Assembly: GCA_946807835.1 (NCBI GenBank)
Contig: OX327690.1
Coordinates: 18,386,501 to 18,450,500, forward strand
Direction of reading: 5' to 3'
Length of the DNA: 64,000 nt
Source: Ailanthus altissimus
Taxonomy: Eukaryota; Streptophyta; Magnoliopsida; Sapindales; Simaroubaceae
The notes under the pieces are model-generated. The model searched no databases. It saw nothing but the letters and a program-made list of their open reading frames with translations, and had not been told where the DNA came from. How positions within the stretch are numbered: the stretch's first letter is position 1; every line of letters starts with the position of its first letter. Below are positions 1-12,331 of this stretch, piece by piece. Position numbers and translations under genes: made by a program.

Positions 1-1335
1 TTCAATGATAATGTGGTTGATGCTTTGGTGGAGTTTTTATATAATGTGTGGAGAGGGGCTTGAGAATGGGAAATATGTGATTAAGAGAAAGTTGAAAGAT
101 TCAAAGAGTTATTGGAATTCTTTGATTTTTGAGTTCACTCAAAAGGACAAGTTGAGGAAAGTTTTGAGCCTCTTTTAAGTTCATGAGAATGAAGGGTGTT
201 GAATTTGATTCAGGTACTTTAATAAACTTTTGAGGTCAAGTGTCGATTTGAACTCGTTAGAATTAGGTAGGGTTCTTGCAACATTGTTGTTGTGAGTGAT
301 TTGTGTAGAGATTTGTCTGTAAATACTGCATTGTTGTCAATGTAAAAACTAGAATGTTTAGAGGGTGCAAAGTTGTTATTTGATAAAATGCCTGAGAAGG
401 ACTGTGTTGTGTGGAATATTATGATATCGGCATATTCTCGAAGTGGTTGTCTGAAGCAATCCTTGGAATTGTTGATGTGTATGGGAAGATTACAGGTTAG
501 AGCGGATATGTTTACTGCAATTGCTGCAGTTTAAAATTGCACGGTTGAAAGATATTGAGTGGAGGAAGCAAATGCATACCCATATGTTGAGAAATGGTTC
601 AGATTATCAAGTGTCAGTTCATAATTCTATTATTGACATGTACTGCAAATGTGAACATTTAAATTATGCAAGAAAGACTTTTGACTCTGTGAAGAACAAG
701 ACTGACGTGTCATGGAGTTTGATGACCAAAGGATATGTAATGTACAATCAATCTCTTGAAGCTTTGCTCTTTTCTCTAAGATGAAAATGGATGGAGTTGA
801 AGTTGGTTTTGTGACAATTATTAATGTTTTGCCAGCTTGTGTGAATGTAGGGGCATAATAACATGGAACTCTATGATCAGTGCATATGCTAAGCATGGAG
901 ACTGGTCACACTGTTTCAAGCTGTACAAAAAAATGAAGCATTCAAATCTTAGACCAGATCTAATAACCTTTCTTGGACTGTTGACAGCTTGTGTTCATTC
1001 AGGCCTTGTTGAAGAAGGACAAGAAATTTTTAAAGAAATGAAGGAATCCTATGGTTATGAATCCAGCCAGGAACACTATGCTTCCATGGTGAACTTGCTA
1101 GCATGTGCCAGGAATATGGATGAAGCCAAGGAACTTGTAAAGGGTGTGCCCTTGAAAGCGGATGCTTGGGTGTGAGGCCCCTTATTGAGTGGCAGTGCAT
1201 GCAAGATGCACTCCTAGACCAAACTAGCAGAGTTCACAGCTGAGAGGTTTATAACCATGGAACCCGAAAATGCTGGAAATTCAAGATCATGGAAGCAAGA
1301 GAAGAGAGTTCAAAAAAACTAAAATTTTCCTGAAT
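1..1335 (+). pseudogene. PPR (pentatricopeptide repeat) gene remnant, PLS/E type
   Basis: Intact family members are RNA-binding organellar proteins made of about 35-residue repeats. Here the repeats are readable only in pieces and in several frames, so this is a pseudogene. Near 388 a typical repeat start reads MPEKDCVVWNIMISAYSRSG; near 680 another reads TDVSWSLMTKGYVM; from 850 to 1172 a longer piece reads TWNSMISAYAKHG, then RPDLITFLGLLTACVHSGLV and EHYASMVNLLACA. The last piece is the normal end of a PLS array. Residues near 1170-1290 (ADAWV, then METENAG-like codons) resemble the E motif. Stops and frame changes occur near 300, 345, 533, 780 and 855. The 5' end lies outside the window. 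I see no start codon or DYW tail. Confidence 0.85.
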
Positions 1336-1914
1336 GCTGGTTTCACTCATTGTAGGAATCTCTTGATCACCTCTACCCCTAGTGACGTCTCCACAGATTG
1401 TATATCATTAGCCTCAACCAAGATGGAATAACTCTAGAGATGAGGTGAAATGGGGCAACATCATGGAGAAGAGTTTCAACTCTATCTGTTATTTCTTGGG
1501 ACCAGCCAAATTATAAGATTAGAAATATTCACTTCAGCAGGAAATCTTCTCTATGGTTTTTCTTGGACCCCATATGGGCACGGCAGATTTTGCTGATGCC
1601 TAACAAAATCACTTTCAGCAGATTAAATACAAGCAAATAGCATCATAGAGAGAAATGAAGTTAAGCAAGATTCTGTTCCTGGAACACTCTCATACTAAAC
1701 GTGAAGAACATCATTCATGTAAATAACTTAAGCAGCTGTGCAAGAGGGTTTTTCAGTTTGAAGTGTTCTTTTTCAGTACGAGGTAAACCCTTATCTCTTA
1801 CAGGATCATCTCTTGGGGCAAAACATATTTCATCATTTAACTGCTACCGACTTACGTCCTTTATTATTATTATGCAGAAAATTTCCAGCGGCATCAGATT
1901 TTCTGTCATATTCC
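1336..1914. other. Non-coding stretch between the PPR remnant and the MULE
   Basis: No supported gene. This may be the decayed 3' end and flank of the PPR gene. Short open frames at 1701-1934 and 1813-2001 have no recognisable domain and look like chance. Confidence 0.5.
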
Positions 1915-1964
1915 GGGGAAAACGTCAAAAGTGACTCCTTTTTGCTTCAATTTTTTTTTTTTAA

Positions 1965-2700
1965 CTTAAAGTCAAATTTTTTTAAAAAATATATTAACTA
2001 AATATATAAACAATAAAATTATTTTTATCCTCACAAAACATAAATAAACGGATCTTATTGTCTATCTAACATGGCACCACTCCGAGGGGTCATGTGGTAC
2101 AAATATTTATATTTTTTAATTTATTTTTTATATTAAAATTTTTAATTTTTTATTATTTATTTGTTTAATAAAAAAATAATTTTTTTATAAGTTTGAATAG
2201 ATTTTATTTTCTCGTTATCTCATATTTTTAAAATTATCTAAAATTTATTGAATTTGTCACACAATTTGTAAATTAGTTTGAAACATATGACTTTTTAAAG
2301 AATATAAGTGAAATAAACATTATGAAGTTGAAAAAAATTAAAAATAGGCTAAAAATTGGTACGTTTTATTGTTTGTTTGTTGTTGTTGTGTTTTTGTTGT
2401 TAGTTTTTAGATGTAGAGTTAAAATGTGTAAATTTAGTATTAAGAAGGTAAAAATAAAGTTGAAAATAAGTGCAAAGAGACAAAAACGACAATAAAATAA
2501 CTTGAAATAGTGGACTTAGGGTCGAACCTGCGTGTATCTCATGATGCACGTGCCCACGGTTGTTCCACACGTCAGGTGTGGAGCACTAAGCACTGGTGCA
2601 CGCGTCAACTTGGCAGCGCTTGGTGCTCCACACTTGATGCGCTCGCATTAATGTGTCTGTCAGTTTGGCTCCACGTGATGCCACATGGTATTTTTTAAAT
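1965..2700 (+). repeat. Left terminal inverted repeat of the MULE (diverged)
   Basis: Read on +, it matches by eye the reverse complement of about 23400-23940. Landmarks in order: AAGTCAAA followed by TTTTTATCCTCAC (1969-2034, versus 23928-23867); GAAGTTG followed by ctaaaaattgg (2323-2358, versus about 23733-23697); TTTAGTATTAA, then a gtaaaa/gttgaaaa block (2433-2468, versus about 23645-23610); and a GC-rich island with GATGCACG and GCCACATGG (2541-2690, versus 23542-23400). Similarity is roughly 60-70% over the better blocks, with indels. Confidence 0.55.
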
Positions 2701-2904
2701 TCATTTTTTTAAAAAAGTTATAAAATTAATATTTCTTTTTTTGTCATTAATTTATTTATATTAAGTTTTATTTATTTATATTAGTTAATTTTTGTATTTT
2801 ATATTTTCATATATTATTTTCAATAATTTGTATTGTTTTTAATTATTATATATAACTATGCTAAACTAATAATTATTTTGGTGTTTTTTTTCAAGTATTG
2901 CTGA

Positions 2905-5224
2905 TATTATTATGGTGTGACAATTGTATACTTTGGGGGAAGATGAGAGAGTTCTAATGATGATTTTGAGAGATAAACTAGAATTCAAAATATGTATATG
3001 ATAGTTCAAAAAAATATTAGATATAAAGCATTGTTGAGAAGAGTTTGTTATCTTCTGAGAGTTAATCATATGCAGTATAAAGTGACTTTCAAGTTCAAAG
3101 TTCCTTTAAATACTGTAAATTTAAGACTTATTACACTTGAAAATTATGATAATGCGATATTTTGGTTGAGCCTACAGAAAAAAAGTGCTACACCTTTATA
3201 TGTAACAATGAATGTTCGAGCTCTTGAATATGAAAATAATGCATAAGCACCCATGAAGCAGAGTAAGAATACGTTAATCAATTCTGCAACTCTTGTGTAT
3301 GTTCCAAATCCTTCAGAGAATTATCATATTTTCCTTCAATGTTCAACGAACAACCAGCATATACATATTATGATAGTAAGATATATAGAGATATTGGCGT
3401 TTATCTTAGTTATGATATTAGTTATAATATCGGTAATGATGGTGGAAATGACAAAGGTTATAAGAATAATGATCGTGATTATGACATTAATTATGAAGTT
3501 GGTAATAATGATAATGATGATGATGGAGACTGACTACGGATAAAAATTATGATGATGATGATAATGACGGTGATGATGATGAATAATTATTATACCAGAG
3601 AAGAAAGGGTTAAGGTAGAAAATCTATTTCAATCTTAGCTTGAAATACCAAAATTTGACTTGAACATAACGGTAAAATTATCTTGTATTGTACTTGGAGA
3701 TGTATTTGTAGAAAAATTGTATAATAACAAAGATGAAATTCTTGAGGCTATAAGCATGGTTGCACTTAAAGGAAAATAAAGCTTTAGAGTTTGCAAGTCC
3801 ACTAAATATCATTTTGAGTTGAAATGTGATGATAACAGATGCAAATAGAGATTACGAGCAGTGTCAACAGAAGAGCGACATTTTTTCATTGTGAGGCGAA
3901 TAGATGCAGAGCATACTTGTGTTTTGGGTTAATTGCAGATGATCACCAGCAAGTTAAGAGCTGTATTATTGCTAAAATAATTAAAAATAAGTTTGCATTG
4001 GTCAATAAAAATTATAGGTCGAAGGACATTTAAGCAAATATACATGTAGAATTTAATATTTAAATAACGTATACTACAACTCGGTGAGTTAAAGAGCATG
4101 CATTAAGATTTATAAGAGGTGCTCCAGAGGATTCGTTTAGTTTGTTTCATGCATACAGCTATGTGTTGTAACATAAAAACTTAGGTACTGTCATTCACTT
4201 GAAAACTGATGCAGATAATCACTTCAAGAATTTTTTTTTGCACCGAGACCCTATATCAGAGGTTTTAATTCATTCATTTGATTGGTGATTGCATTAGATG
4301 AAATATTTTTGAAAGGTCCCTATCTTGGTACTATATTTATGGTCGTTTGTAAAGATAAAAATAATCAGATATTTCTATTAGCATGAAACATTGTTGACTC
4401 AGAAAATGATACTTCTTGGGAGTGGTTTATAGTCAAATTATGGGGAGTAATCGGTGACCATTAGAATCTTCATTTTATATTTGATCGATATGTCAATATT
4501 AAGAGGGCTATATGGGGTGTGTTTTTTAATGCATATTATGGGTTCTTCATCTTTTACTTGAAGAACAATTTGATGATAAAATACAAGTTACCAACAGATA
4601 AGTTTGAAAAAATAGTATACTTATCTTCCTATTTTGTTGCTACTAAGGCGTATCATATCTCTAATTTTTAATACCAAATGAACAAGATACGAGAAATAAG
4701 ACCAATGAAACTAAGTATTTTGAGGAGAATGTTGGTACGGTAAGATGGACTTAATCAGCTTGTGGTTTCAGAATATACGACGTCATGACTACTAATATTT
4801 CAGAGAGCATTAATGTTATTGTAAAAATAAAGTAAGAAAGCTTCATGTGACCAATTTGGTGAAGTGGATATGAGAGATAATGCAGTTGTGGTTTTATCAT
4901 AGATGGTTGGTGGCACAAAATATGACGTCCATGTTAACGATTGAGCCAAATTACAAAGTGATGAAACATAATGATGACGTAAGTCGAATGACAAATTACC
5001 TAGTAGATGTTTCACGATTTCTATTCAAGGACGGTGGTAGAGACTGGATAGTGGACATTTCTGATAGAACATGTAGTTGTAGACAGTTTAACTATCGGTA
5101 ATTGGCTTGTCCTTATGCACTCGCCATATGCAGATACATAAGATTATCGTACAAAAGTCTTTATTTGACTTATTACACATTTGAGACTTTATTCAGTGTC
5201 TACAACGAGTCAGTATTCGTATTA
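2905..5224 (+). pseudogene. MuDR-family (MULE) transposase, N-terminal and catalytic parts
   Basis: Intact relatives cut and paste the element through a DDE-type nuclease. Segments appear in normal order despite stops. The N-terminal MuDR region is at 2992-3220 (LLRRVCYLLRVNHMQYKV, then TPLYVTMNV), followed by an acidic Asn/Asp stretch (3400-3590). The MuDR DNA-binding region is at 3730-4030 (NKDEILEAISMVALKG; STKYHFELKCDDNRCK). The MULE catalytic domain is at 4090-4800 (IALDEIFLKGPYLGTIFMV, NIVDSENDTSWEWF, TTNISESINVIV). A SWIM zinc finger is at 5030-5130 (CSCRQF, then CPYALAICRYI). In-frame stops lie near 3633, 3777, 3847, 4032, 4384, 4670 and 5102. The frame ends inside FETLFSVYNESVFV, where the gypsy element at 5225 interrupts it; the C-terminal tail is at 16344. 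Confidence 0.9.
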
Positions 5225-6519
5225 AGTAATATAGGAGTTAAGTCCAGATATTGTTCCCACAAAAATTATTCGATCTATTTCTATGAATCAATTACTAAAT
5301 TTATATTTACTTACTTTTATCTAGAAAACTATAATCTGAATAGCTAACTTAAAACTTAACCTAGATAACAAATAAACAAAGAGCTAAACTCACAAATTGA
5401 TAAAAATCTAAGGAATAGATCCATCTCCTAGTATTTCATTGGATTTATTAACCTCTTAGTTAATCTCTTAATACCAATAGTTGACTTGGACAATAATTTT
5501 ATCACAAGCCTTTGTCGATGGTCGAGTGACTATATTACTAATTTTAACAATCACCTGTATGTCTATGGTAATCAAATTAGAATGTAATTCATTAAGATCA
5601 AGTCTAAATTATGCCATACATGTTATTTAGGTATATGTTTATCCTATATAGAACTTATAGTTGTTATCCTATGATCATGCATCAAACTAATCTAGGCTAA
5701 ACACATGAATACCTTCATTAAGTTCATCATGGTTTCTCAATTATTTAAATTATTGATCAAGTATAATGAAAGCATTAAGATTCAAATAGAATGAATCAAT
5801 TATATGTATTAAATTTATAAATTAAGAAAGTCAAAAAAAATTTCAACGATATATTAAGTTCACATAATCTAACCCTAGATTAACAATATTTAGCTTATTA
5901 CAAAACTAAGAGTATCAAACAAATCTATGAATAACAACAAGAAAAATAATATAATAATAAGGAAAGATATTTAAGAAGATGCCTTGATGTGCTTCTCTCC
6001 CCCCTTGAATTGAATCTTCAATCTTGAACTTGAATTTTGATTTCTTGGCTTTTATCTCTCAATTTTGTGTGTGAATTATTTCTTTACATTTTTGTCTCTT
6101 TAAAGTCTATGTTTTGCCCCTCAAAAGAGTGTTTTTATAGGTATAAGAAACTATACGGGCGAGGGGCTTCAAATCCAAGTCGAATTAGGAGTAAAATGGG
6201 CTTTTTCTTTATATGTCGCATTGGCGTTGCGGCTAAGAGCTTAGTACCATGGCGCCAACACTTGGAATGCACAATATTTACTTGGTCGATCGAGCACTAC
6301 GGCGTTGGGCACCCAGGCCTGTATCTTGGTGGTCGCGTGTTTTGAGCGCATCTCGCTCATTTTGCGTCTAATTTGCTTTCTGTTTATTCCTATTCATCAC
6401 ATTTTTCCTTGTGTAGCTATTTATAATCAAAAACACAATTAAATAGCCAATATTCATTATTTGGTGTAAAGTACAAAAGTTGGAGTACCAAAAGTACAAA
6501 TGTATGTATGCCCCTATCA
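5225..6519 (-). repeat. 3' LTR of the gag-protease element
   Basis: About 1.3 kb, aligning with 10970-11810 and 15656-16343. Shared blocks include AATATAGGAGTTAAGTCCAG at the left end and ATGCCCCTATCA at the right end. In element orientation the LTR starts TGATAGGGGCAT. A GC-rich patch near 6200-6350 (ttggcgttgcgg, ggcgttggg) corresponds to 15975-16145. Confidence 0.85.
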
Positions 6520-6535
6520 AATACCCCAAAATTTA
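6520..6535 (-). other. Polypurine tract of the gag-protease element
   Basis: On the element strand it reads TAAATTTTGGGGTATT and abuts TGATAGGGG, the LTR start. This is the usual position and form for Ty3/gypsy plus-strand priming. Confidence 0.65.
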
Positions 6536-8470
6536 AGACTTTACTTGTCCTTGAGAAAAATAAAGATAAATAATTATAACCCATTAACTTCAACTTAAAG
6601 CAAGCTTTGGTTGATTAGATGATCATCCTCGTTGTCTCAAAGGCTATTAAATGGCATAAGTCTTTTTATAACACAATAAACAACTTTCAACAAATTAACA
6701 TACCATTCATCAAGTCCTTTATTCTATCTTATAAATGATCACTTATGCGTGTGTACAATAAACAAGTAATTGGCCAAATGAAGCTTAAATTTACTTCATA
6801 CTTAAGATAGCACATAAAGATGATGTTTCTGCCTAATTCAATTCATAACACTACCATAAGTTTGTTGTTCATACTGCTCTCTACTAATGTAGAAATACAA
6901 ATATTTAGGGATCTATTTAGGACTTTATTTATCTTGTAGCATATGGCTAAGTCCAGTTGTGATATAAAGATATAAAAATATGAAGCACAACTCATACCAT
7001 GAACACTTATCTTTACTTAGTCCAGTTGTGATATAAACACTTACCATGAACACTTATCATAAGTTTGATTTATCTCCTCCCTCAAACTTATGATATTTTC
7101 ATATTTCTTTTAATCACTTTTGTAAAGAATTTCTTCCTTTTCTCAAGTTAGGGGTATTTATGCATTTAAACAAAAAAATTTATATGTGTACTCCAAACTT
7201 AGAATAATAAACACTTTCAAGGCTTATTGCTTTTTATTGTAGTATCCTTTTTTACATGTACAACTTTTTTTCATTTAAGAATATTTCTAAATAAACTCAA
7301 GATTTATAATGCTATTGGTAGATTTTAGGATAAATAAGTAAAAAGTAATGAGGTTTGTAATGTTGTTAAACAAAAAAAAAATAGATCTTTAGGCTCAAAT
7401 GTGGTAATTATGGATAAATATGCAAATAAGGTAGGCTAAAAAAAGGCTCAATCAATACAAAAATGGTCTAATGTCATTTTTCTAATAATGTGATTCTTAG
7501 GATTTTGCCTCAAGTTATAACAAATAAGTTCTAAAGTGTTGTCTTTGAAATTGTGGCATACTACTTAAGCAAAAAGTATTTCTAAGCAAGAAAATTTAAC
7601 TAATACAAACTTAACTCAATGTGCTCAATAACAAGTGATCAAATATAAAGTTGAATTTAGCTCAAGATTCATGATCTAAGAATAAACTTAAGCGTCTATC
7701 CTTTCCTAGATACTTGTGAAAATAAATTCAGCCAATATTCTATATCTTATTATAAACTAATAATCATCATCTCAACCAAAGCTAACAAAACAATTCACCC
7801 ACGAAGACAACCAATCAATGTAAGCAGTAAAATAAACACAGGTTATATGTTTCTTACTCCTAAACTTAAATTAGATATTGTACTCAATGTCGAGCAATAA
7901 TCTTAGAAGTAAGAAAAACTCATCTGATAACTAAAGTTGAAGTAATGCAGCGTCATTGTTGCCTATTGATTAGATTGTGGTGTTTCTTTGCTCCTAACGC
8001 TTGCAATTGTTTATACTGATTCCTTAAATGCTTGACTTGCTTTATTTCTAACAAGAAAAAGAAACTAACATAAATAAAATTAAAAATAAGTGAATAAAAA
8101 TAGAAAATTACTTGGATTGCATTCCAAGAAGCATATGATTTAACATCATCGACTTGACGAGGCTCTTTCTATTCTTATGGTGGATCAAAGGTGATAGTGG
8201 AAGTATCCTTGTATGTGAGCTTCTTGGGCTTCCTTTCTTTTAGCTTTCATATTCTTGCAATTACACATTAGGCAACAACTTGTTCTTTTTTCTTGTGCGT
8301 TTCTGAAAAGACTTGAATCTTAGACCGGTGAAGTGGTTCTTTCGTGCCATTCTCTTTGATTATCTATCACACTACTGCTTCTTCTTTCTCTTTCTTCTCT
8401 TCCTATACTTTAACACCCTTTTTTCATGTGAAGATTAAAAATCTCCATGTCTTTGAGCTCGTTGGCGTTT
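6536..8470. other. Non-coding 3' internal region of the gag-protease element
   Basis: AT-rich with no domain on either strand, in the place where pol would sit in an autonomous element. It contains an imperfect duplication around tagtccagttgtgatata (starting about 6950 and 7018). Near 8110-8260 on - there is a short decayed reading (KERKPKKLTYKDTSTITFDPP) continuing past the protease. Confidence 0.6.
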
Positions 8471-8499
8471 AGGTGCATCATATCAATACTACTTTAGTC

Positions 8500-8990
8500 T
8501 TAACTCTCAAATGGCAACTTGATCTTTTTGAAGACTTTGAATGTCGCAGTATCATCTTGTACCCTCATGGTTATCTCTCCTTTTTTAACATCAATGATCG
8601 TGCATTTTGTAGCTATGATGGGTTGTCTAATGATGATATGGATCTCTTTGTCTTCTTTCATATCTAGAACAATGAAATCTGCAAGAAAGATGAACTTATC
8701 CACCTTCATTAACATATCTTCTATAATTCCTTTTGGGTAGGTGAGAGAATGATTAGCAAGTTGAAGTGTGATATTGATCGGTTTCGCTTTTCTTAAACCT
8801 AACTTGTTGTAGACAAAGAGGGACATGAGATTGATACTCGCACTTAGATTGCATAAAATTTTACTAATATTATGATTGCTAATGGAGCATGGTATGGTAA
8901 ATCTCTCGGAATCTTTGAGCTTATGAGGTAACTTCTTCTGAAGAATAACGCTATACTTTTCTGTCAATACTACGGTCTTATAATCCTCTA
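8500..8990 (-). pseudogene. Retroviral-type aspartic protease domain of the gypsy element
   Basis: A 155-residue open stretch (8967-8500) lies inside a longer decayed gag-pro frame. Recognisable motifs: FTIPCSISN, then CNLSASINLMSLFVYNKLG, where intact relatives have the catalytic DLGASINLMP motif. Here the Asp position reads Asn (CNLSAS), so catalysis is probably lost. These are followed by YPKGIIEDMLMKVDKFIFLA, DFIVLDMKEDKEI and a region ending KVFKKIKLPFES. The order is typical of Athila/Tat-like gag-pro polyproteins. Confidence 0.85.
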
Positions 8991-9639
8991 GTCTCGTCTA
9001 TTTTGAAATGCTACTCTTTATAAATTTGACATAGCTAGGCATCTGTTTGAGTACATCTATAAAAGGGAGATTAATATGTAATTTTTGAAATATTTCAAGA
9101 AATTTAGAAAATTGCTTATTTAGTTTCTTCTTTTACAGCTTCTGTGGGAATGGTGGAGAAGGTGTGAATCCATTTCTTTTACACTAATATACTAGCTTCT
9201 GCACTATCATTTGCTAACTTTTCTACACTTTCATGAGTTTTTGCACTTAGTTTTGGACTGATATGCTACCGATTTTTCTGTTTCAGCACTTGTCTTGCAC
9301 CTCTATAACCTTTAAGGAAAACGAATAAGTAGTCTATATGGCTATACTTTATCTTTCTGCACTTCTTTCTCCTTCATACTTGACGATGATTAGTTGGATG
9401 TGTCAACATGTAAGCTTTTGCCATTCCTCAAGTTAATGGCTTGGCATTGCTTTACATTTGCTCTTGGATTTATCTCAGTGCTACTTGGTAGAGTGCCTTA
9501 ATGTTTCCTATTAATGGCACCAGCAAGTTGTCCAACTTGGACCTCTAAGTTCTTCAACGATGTTAAATGATTCTATAAGATAATATCATTGGACTTCATA
9601 TATTGCATCAATATGTCTTCTAATGTCTGCTTCTTTTCT

Positions 9640-10650
9640 TGCGATGGTTAAAATCCTGGGGATTCAATGGTCTAGATGACTCCCCTTGGTTGTTATGCCA
9701 AGAGAAGTTAGGATGATCCTTCACCCCAAATTATAAGAATGTGATTGTGGGTTAAGTGGTTGATGATTGAAATTGCCCACGTAATTCACCGATTCCAAGC
9801 ATTGCTTATTTTATGTGGTTATCACCGTAAAAGTCATATGTCACTTGCTAGAGTTTAACGATGTTCAATGCATCAATCTTCTTGGATAACATATTGATTT
9901 ACACTGTCAATGCATTGACTGTGTCTATATCATGTACACCGGTGACTTTTCTTAGTATAACCCTCTCTATTGGCCATTGGTAATTGTTCGATTTCATCTC
10001 CTCTAATAGATCATAAGCCTCATCAACAGACTTATTCATTAACGCTCCTCCAACAGTGGCATCTACAATAACTCTTAAATGCCCTACTAGTCCATTATAG
10101 AATGTTTAGACTAACATTTAGGGACTCTATGGTGAGGACACTTCCCTAATATGCCTTTTAAGCTTTCCGATGCCTCATACAATGACTCTCCACCAATCTG
10201 ACTGAATGAGGTGATGTCATTCCTCATATTTGTTGTGTTTACTGGTGGGAAGAACTTGGCTAGAAACTTTTGTGCTAAATCATCCCAGGTCGATATAGAT
10301 CTTAATGTTAATGACATCAACTAACTCTTGACTCTGTCTCTTAAGGAGAAAGGGAATAATATCAATCTGATGGCATCGTCGAAAGCTCCATTGTATTTAA
10401 ATGCATTACAAATCTCAAGAAAATTCACAATATGCATATTATGATCATTATTGGGAGCTCCACTAAACTATACAGACTCTTTCAGCATTTGAATAGTTCT
10501 TGACTTGATCTCAAAATTATTTGCATTGATGGTTGGTTACTAAATACTTGATTGAATACCATTCGCAGAAAGAATAGCTAATCCTTTAAAGATCTCTGCA
10601 GTATCATGGGCTCAAATATATGACTATTGATATGATTATTGTTCTCCTCC
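9640..10650 (-). pseudogene. Gag polyprotein of the gypsy element
   Basis: Gag builds the virus-like particle that packages element RNA. Reading on - from MEENNNHINSH (about 10650), the retrotransposon gag domain is clear at 10320-10111 (RSISTWDDLAQKFLAKFFPP; ESLYEASESLKGILGKCPHH). It is followed by NGLVGHLRVIVDATVGGALM, then NKSVDEAYDLLEEMKSNNYQ at 10100-9980. A degenerate zinc-knuckle zone at 9870-9660 ends with HPNFSWHNNQG. Several stops and frame changes (for example near 10530, 10320, 10110 and 9800) show it is dead. Confidence 0.85.
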
Positions 10651-10897
10651 ATATTTAAATATTGTTGGTATTGTTGTTCATATCGAAGTCTATATAATGT
10701 TCTTTTCATCTTAGCATGAAAAAAAATCAAGTCAGCACTTTCACCCCTCGCATGAACTGTCCAAGTAAAATAGTAAGAAAATTAAAGTAAAAAGAAGAAA
10801 ATAAACTGAAATAAAAATAAAATAAAAATAAAAATAAAATCTAAATTAAAAGCAAGTAGTTCAGTATTAGTATTGATCTAAGAATAGAAAGAAATAG

Positions 10898-10915
10898 TCT
10901 CTAGCAATGATGCCA
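10898..10915 (-). other. Primer-binding site (tRNA-Asp type) of the gypsy element
   Basis: On the element strand it reads TGGCATCATTGCTAGAGA, close to the complement of the plant tRNA-Asp 3' end (TGGCGCCGTTGCCGGGGA), with C-to-T type changes. It sits just inside the right-hand (5') LTR and fixes the orientation as minus. Confidence 0.7.
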
Positions 10916-11379
10916 AAAAAACTTGAATAATGCTATAGTAGCTAAGCGCACACTATCATATCAAATAATATAGGAGTTAAGTCCAGATATCATTCCCACA
11001 AGAACTATTTCATCTATTTTTATCAATCAATTACTAAAATTATATATACTTTACTTTTATCCAAAAAACTATAATCTGAAATTTAACTAACTAACTTAAA
11101 ACTTAACCTAGATAACAAAGAAATAAAGGGTTAAACTCTCAAATTGATAACAATATAGGTATAGACTCATCGTTTAATATTTTACCGGATTTATTAACCT
11201 CTTAGTTAATCTCTTAATACTAATTTTTGGTTTATACACTAATCTTATCACAAGCCTCTGTCGATAGTCGAATAATTATATTACTCATTTTAACAATCAC
11301 CTATATGTCTATGGTAATCAAATTAGAATGTAATTCATTAAGATCAAGTCCAAATCATGTCATACATGCCATCTAGGTA

Positions 11380-11701
11380 TATGTTTATCCTACAAGAACT
11401 CAAAGTTGTTACTCTATGATCATACATCAAACTATGCTAGGCTAAATACATGAATCCCTTTTATCAAGTTTATCATGATTCCTTAATCTTTTAAAATATT
11501 GATCAGGTATAATGAAAATAATAAGATCAAGATGAAATTATATGTCTACCCTACAAGAACTCAAAGTTGTTACTCTATAATCATACATCAAACTATGCTA
11601 GGTTAAATACATGAATCCCTTTATCAAGTTTATCATGATTCTTTAATCTTTTAAAATATTGATCAGGTATAATAAAAATAATAAGATCAAAATGAAATGA
11701 A
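11380..11701. repeat. 161-bp tandem duplication plus (TA)n inside the LTR
   Basis: The block containing tacaagaactcaaagttgtt recurs with an offset of 161 bp (11391 and 11552) and the two units are about 95% alike. The 3' LTR at 5225-6519 has one unit, so the duplication arose after or during insertion. A short (TA)n run follows at 11708-11728. Confidence 0.85.
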
Positions 11702-12331
11702 TCAATTATATATATATATATATATATTAAGTTTATAAACTAAGAAAGTAAGAAAAAATCTAACTATATATTAGATTCACATAGTTTAATCCTAGATCAA
11801 CAATGTTTAGTGATAAAGGTTAATTAAGTTCAATATTTACATCTTCCAAGCTTAATATTTATTCGTTTAAATTAATATTATTTGGATTTTTATGTGTTTT
11901 ATTATTATTTTGTAGATTTGAAGTTAATGGAGCAAATAGAGATGAAAATCCTAAAAAATATAATGTAAAAACATCAAATTATTATAGTACCATGCTGCAG
12001 ATTTGCTACAGTAACGAGCTACAATAATTTTGCTACAATGCCCAGTGCTGCAGTACTATATAAATAGTAATACAGTCAATAATACCCCCATAAACAATAA
12101 TCCTAATGATTTATATTTGATATTTTACCCTAATTTGAAGACATAAATTTATAAATAGAAAGTCAAAAGCCTTAATTCAAAATCAAGTGGAGAAGAAAAA
12201 ATCTAAGGAAAGAATTTATAACACAAAATCAAAGATTGAAGAATCAAGATCAAGATTCAAGCTTCAAGTCAAAGAAGAGCGATAAGCACATTAAGGAGTC
12301 ACTTTAATTAGTTTTTCTATTTTTTCTAACA

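Noticed and set aside
3253..3543. Met/Ile/Val-rich frame that resembles a membrane protein
   Set aside because: Alternate frame of the Asp/Asn-rich acidic stretch of the MULE transposase.
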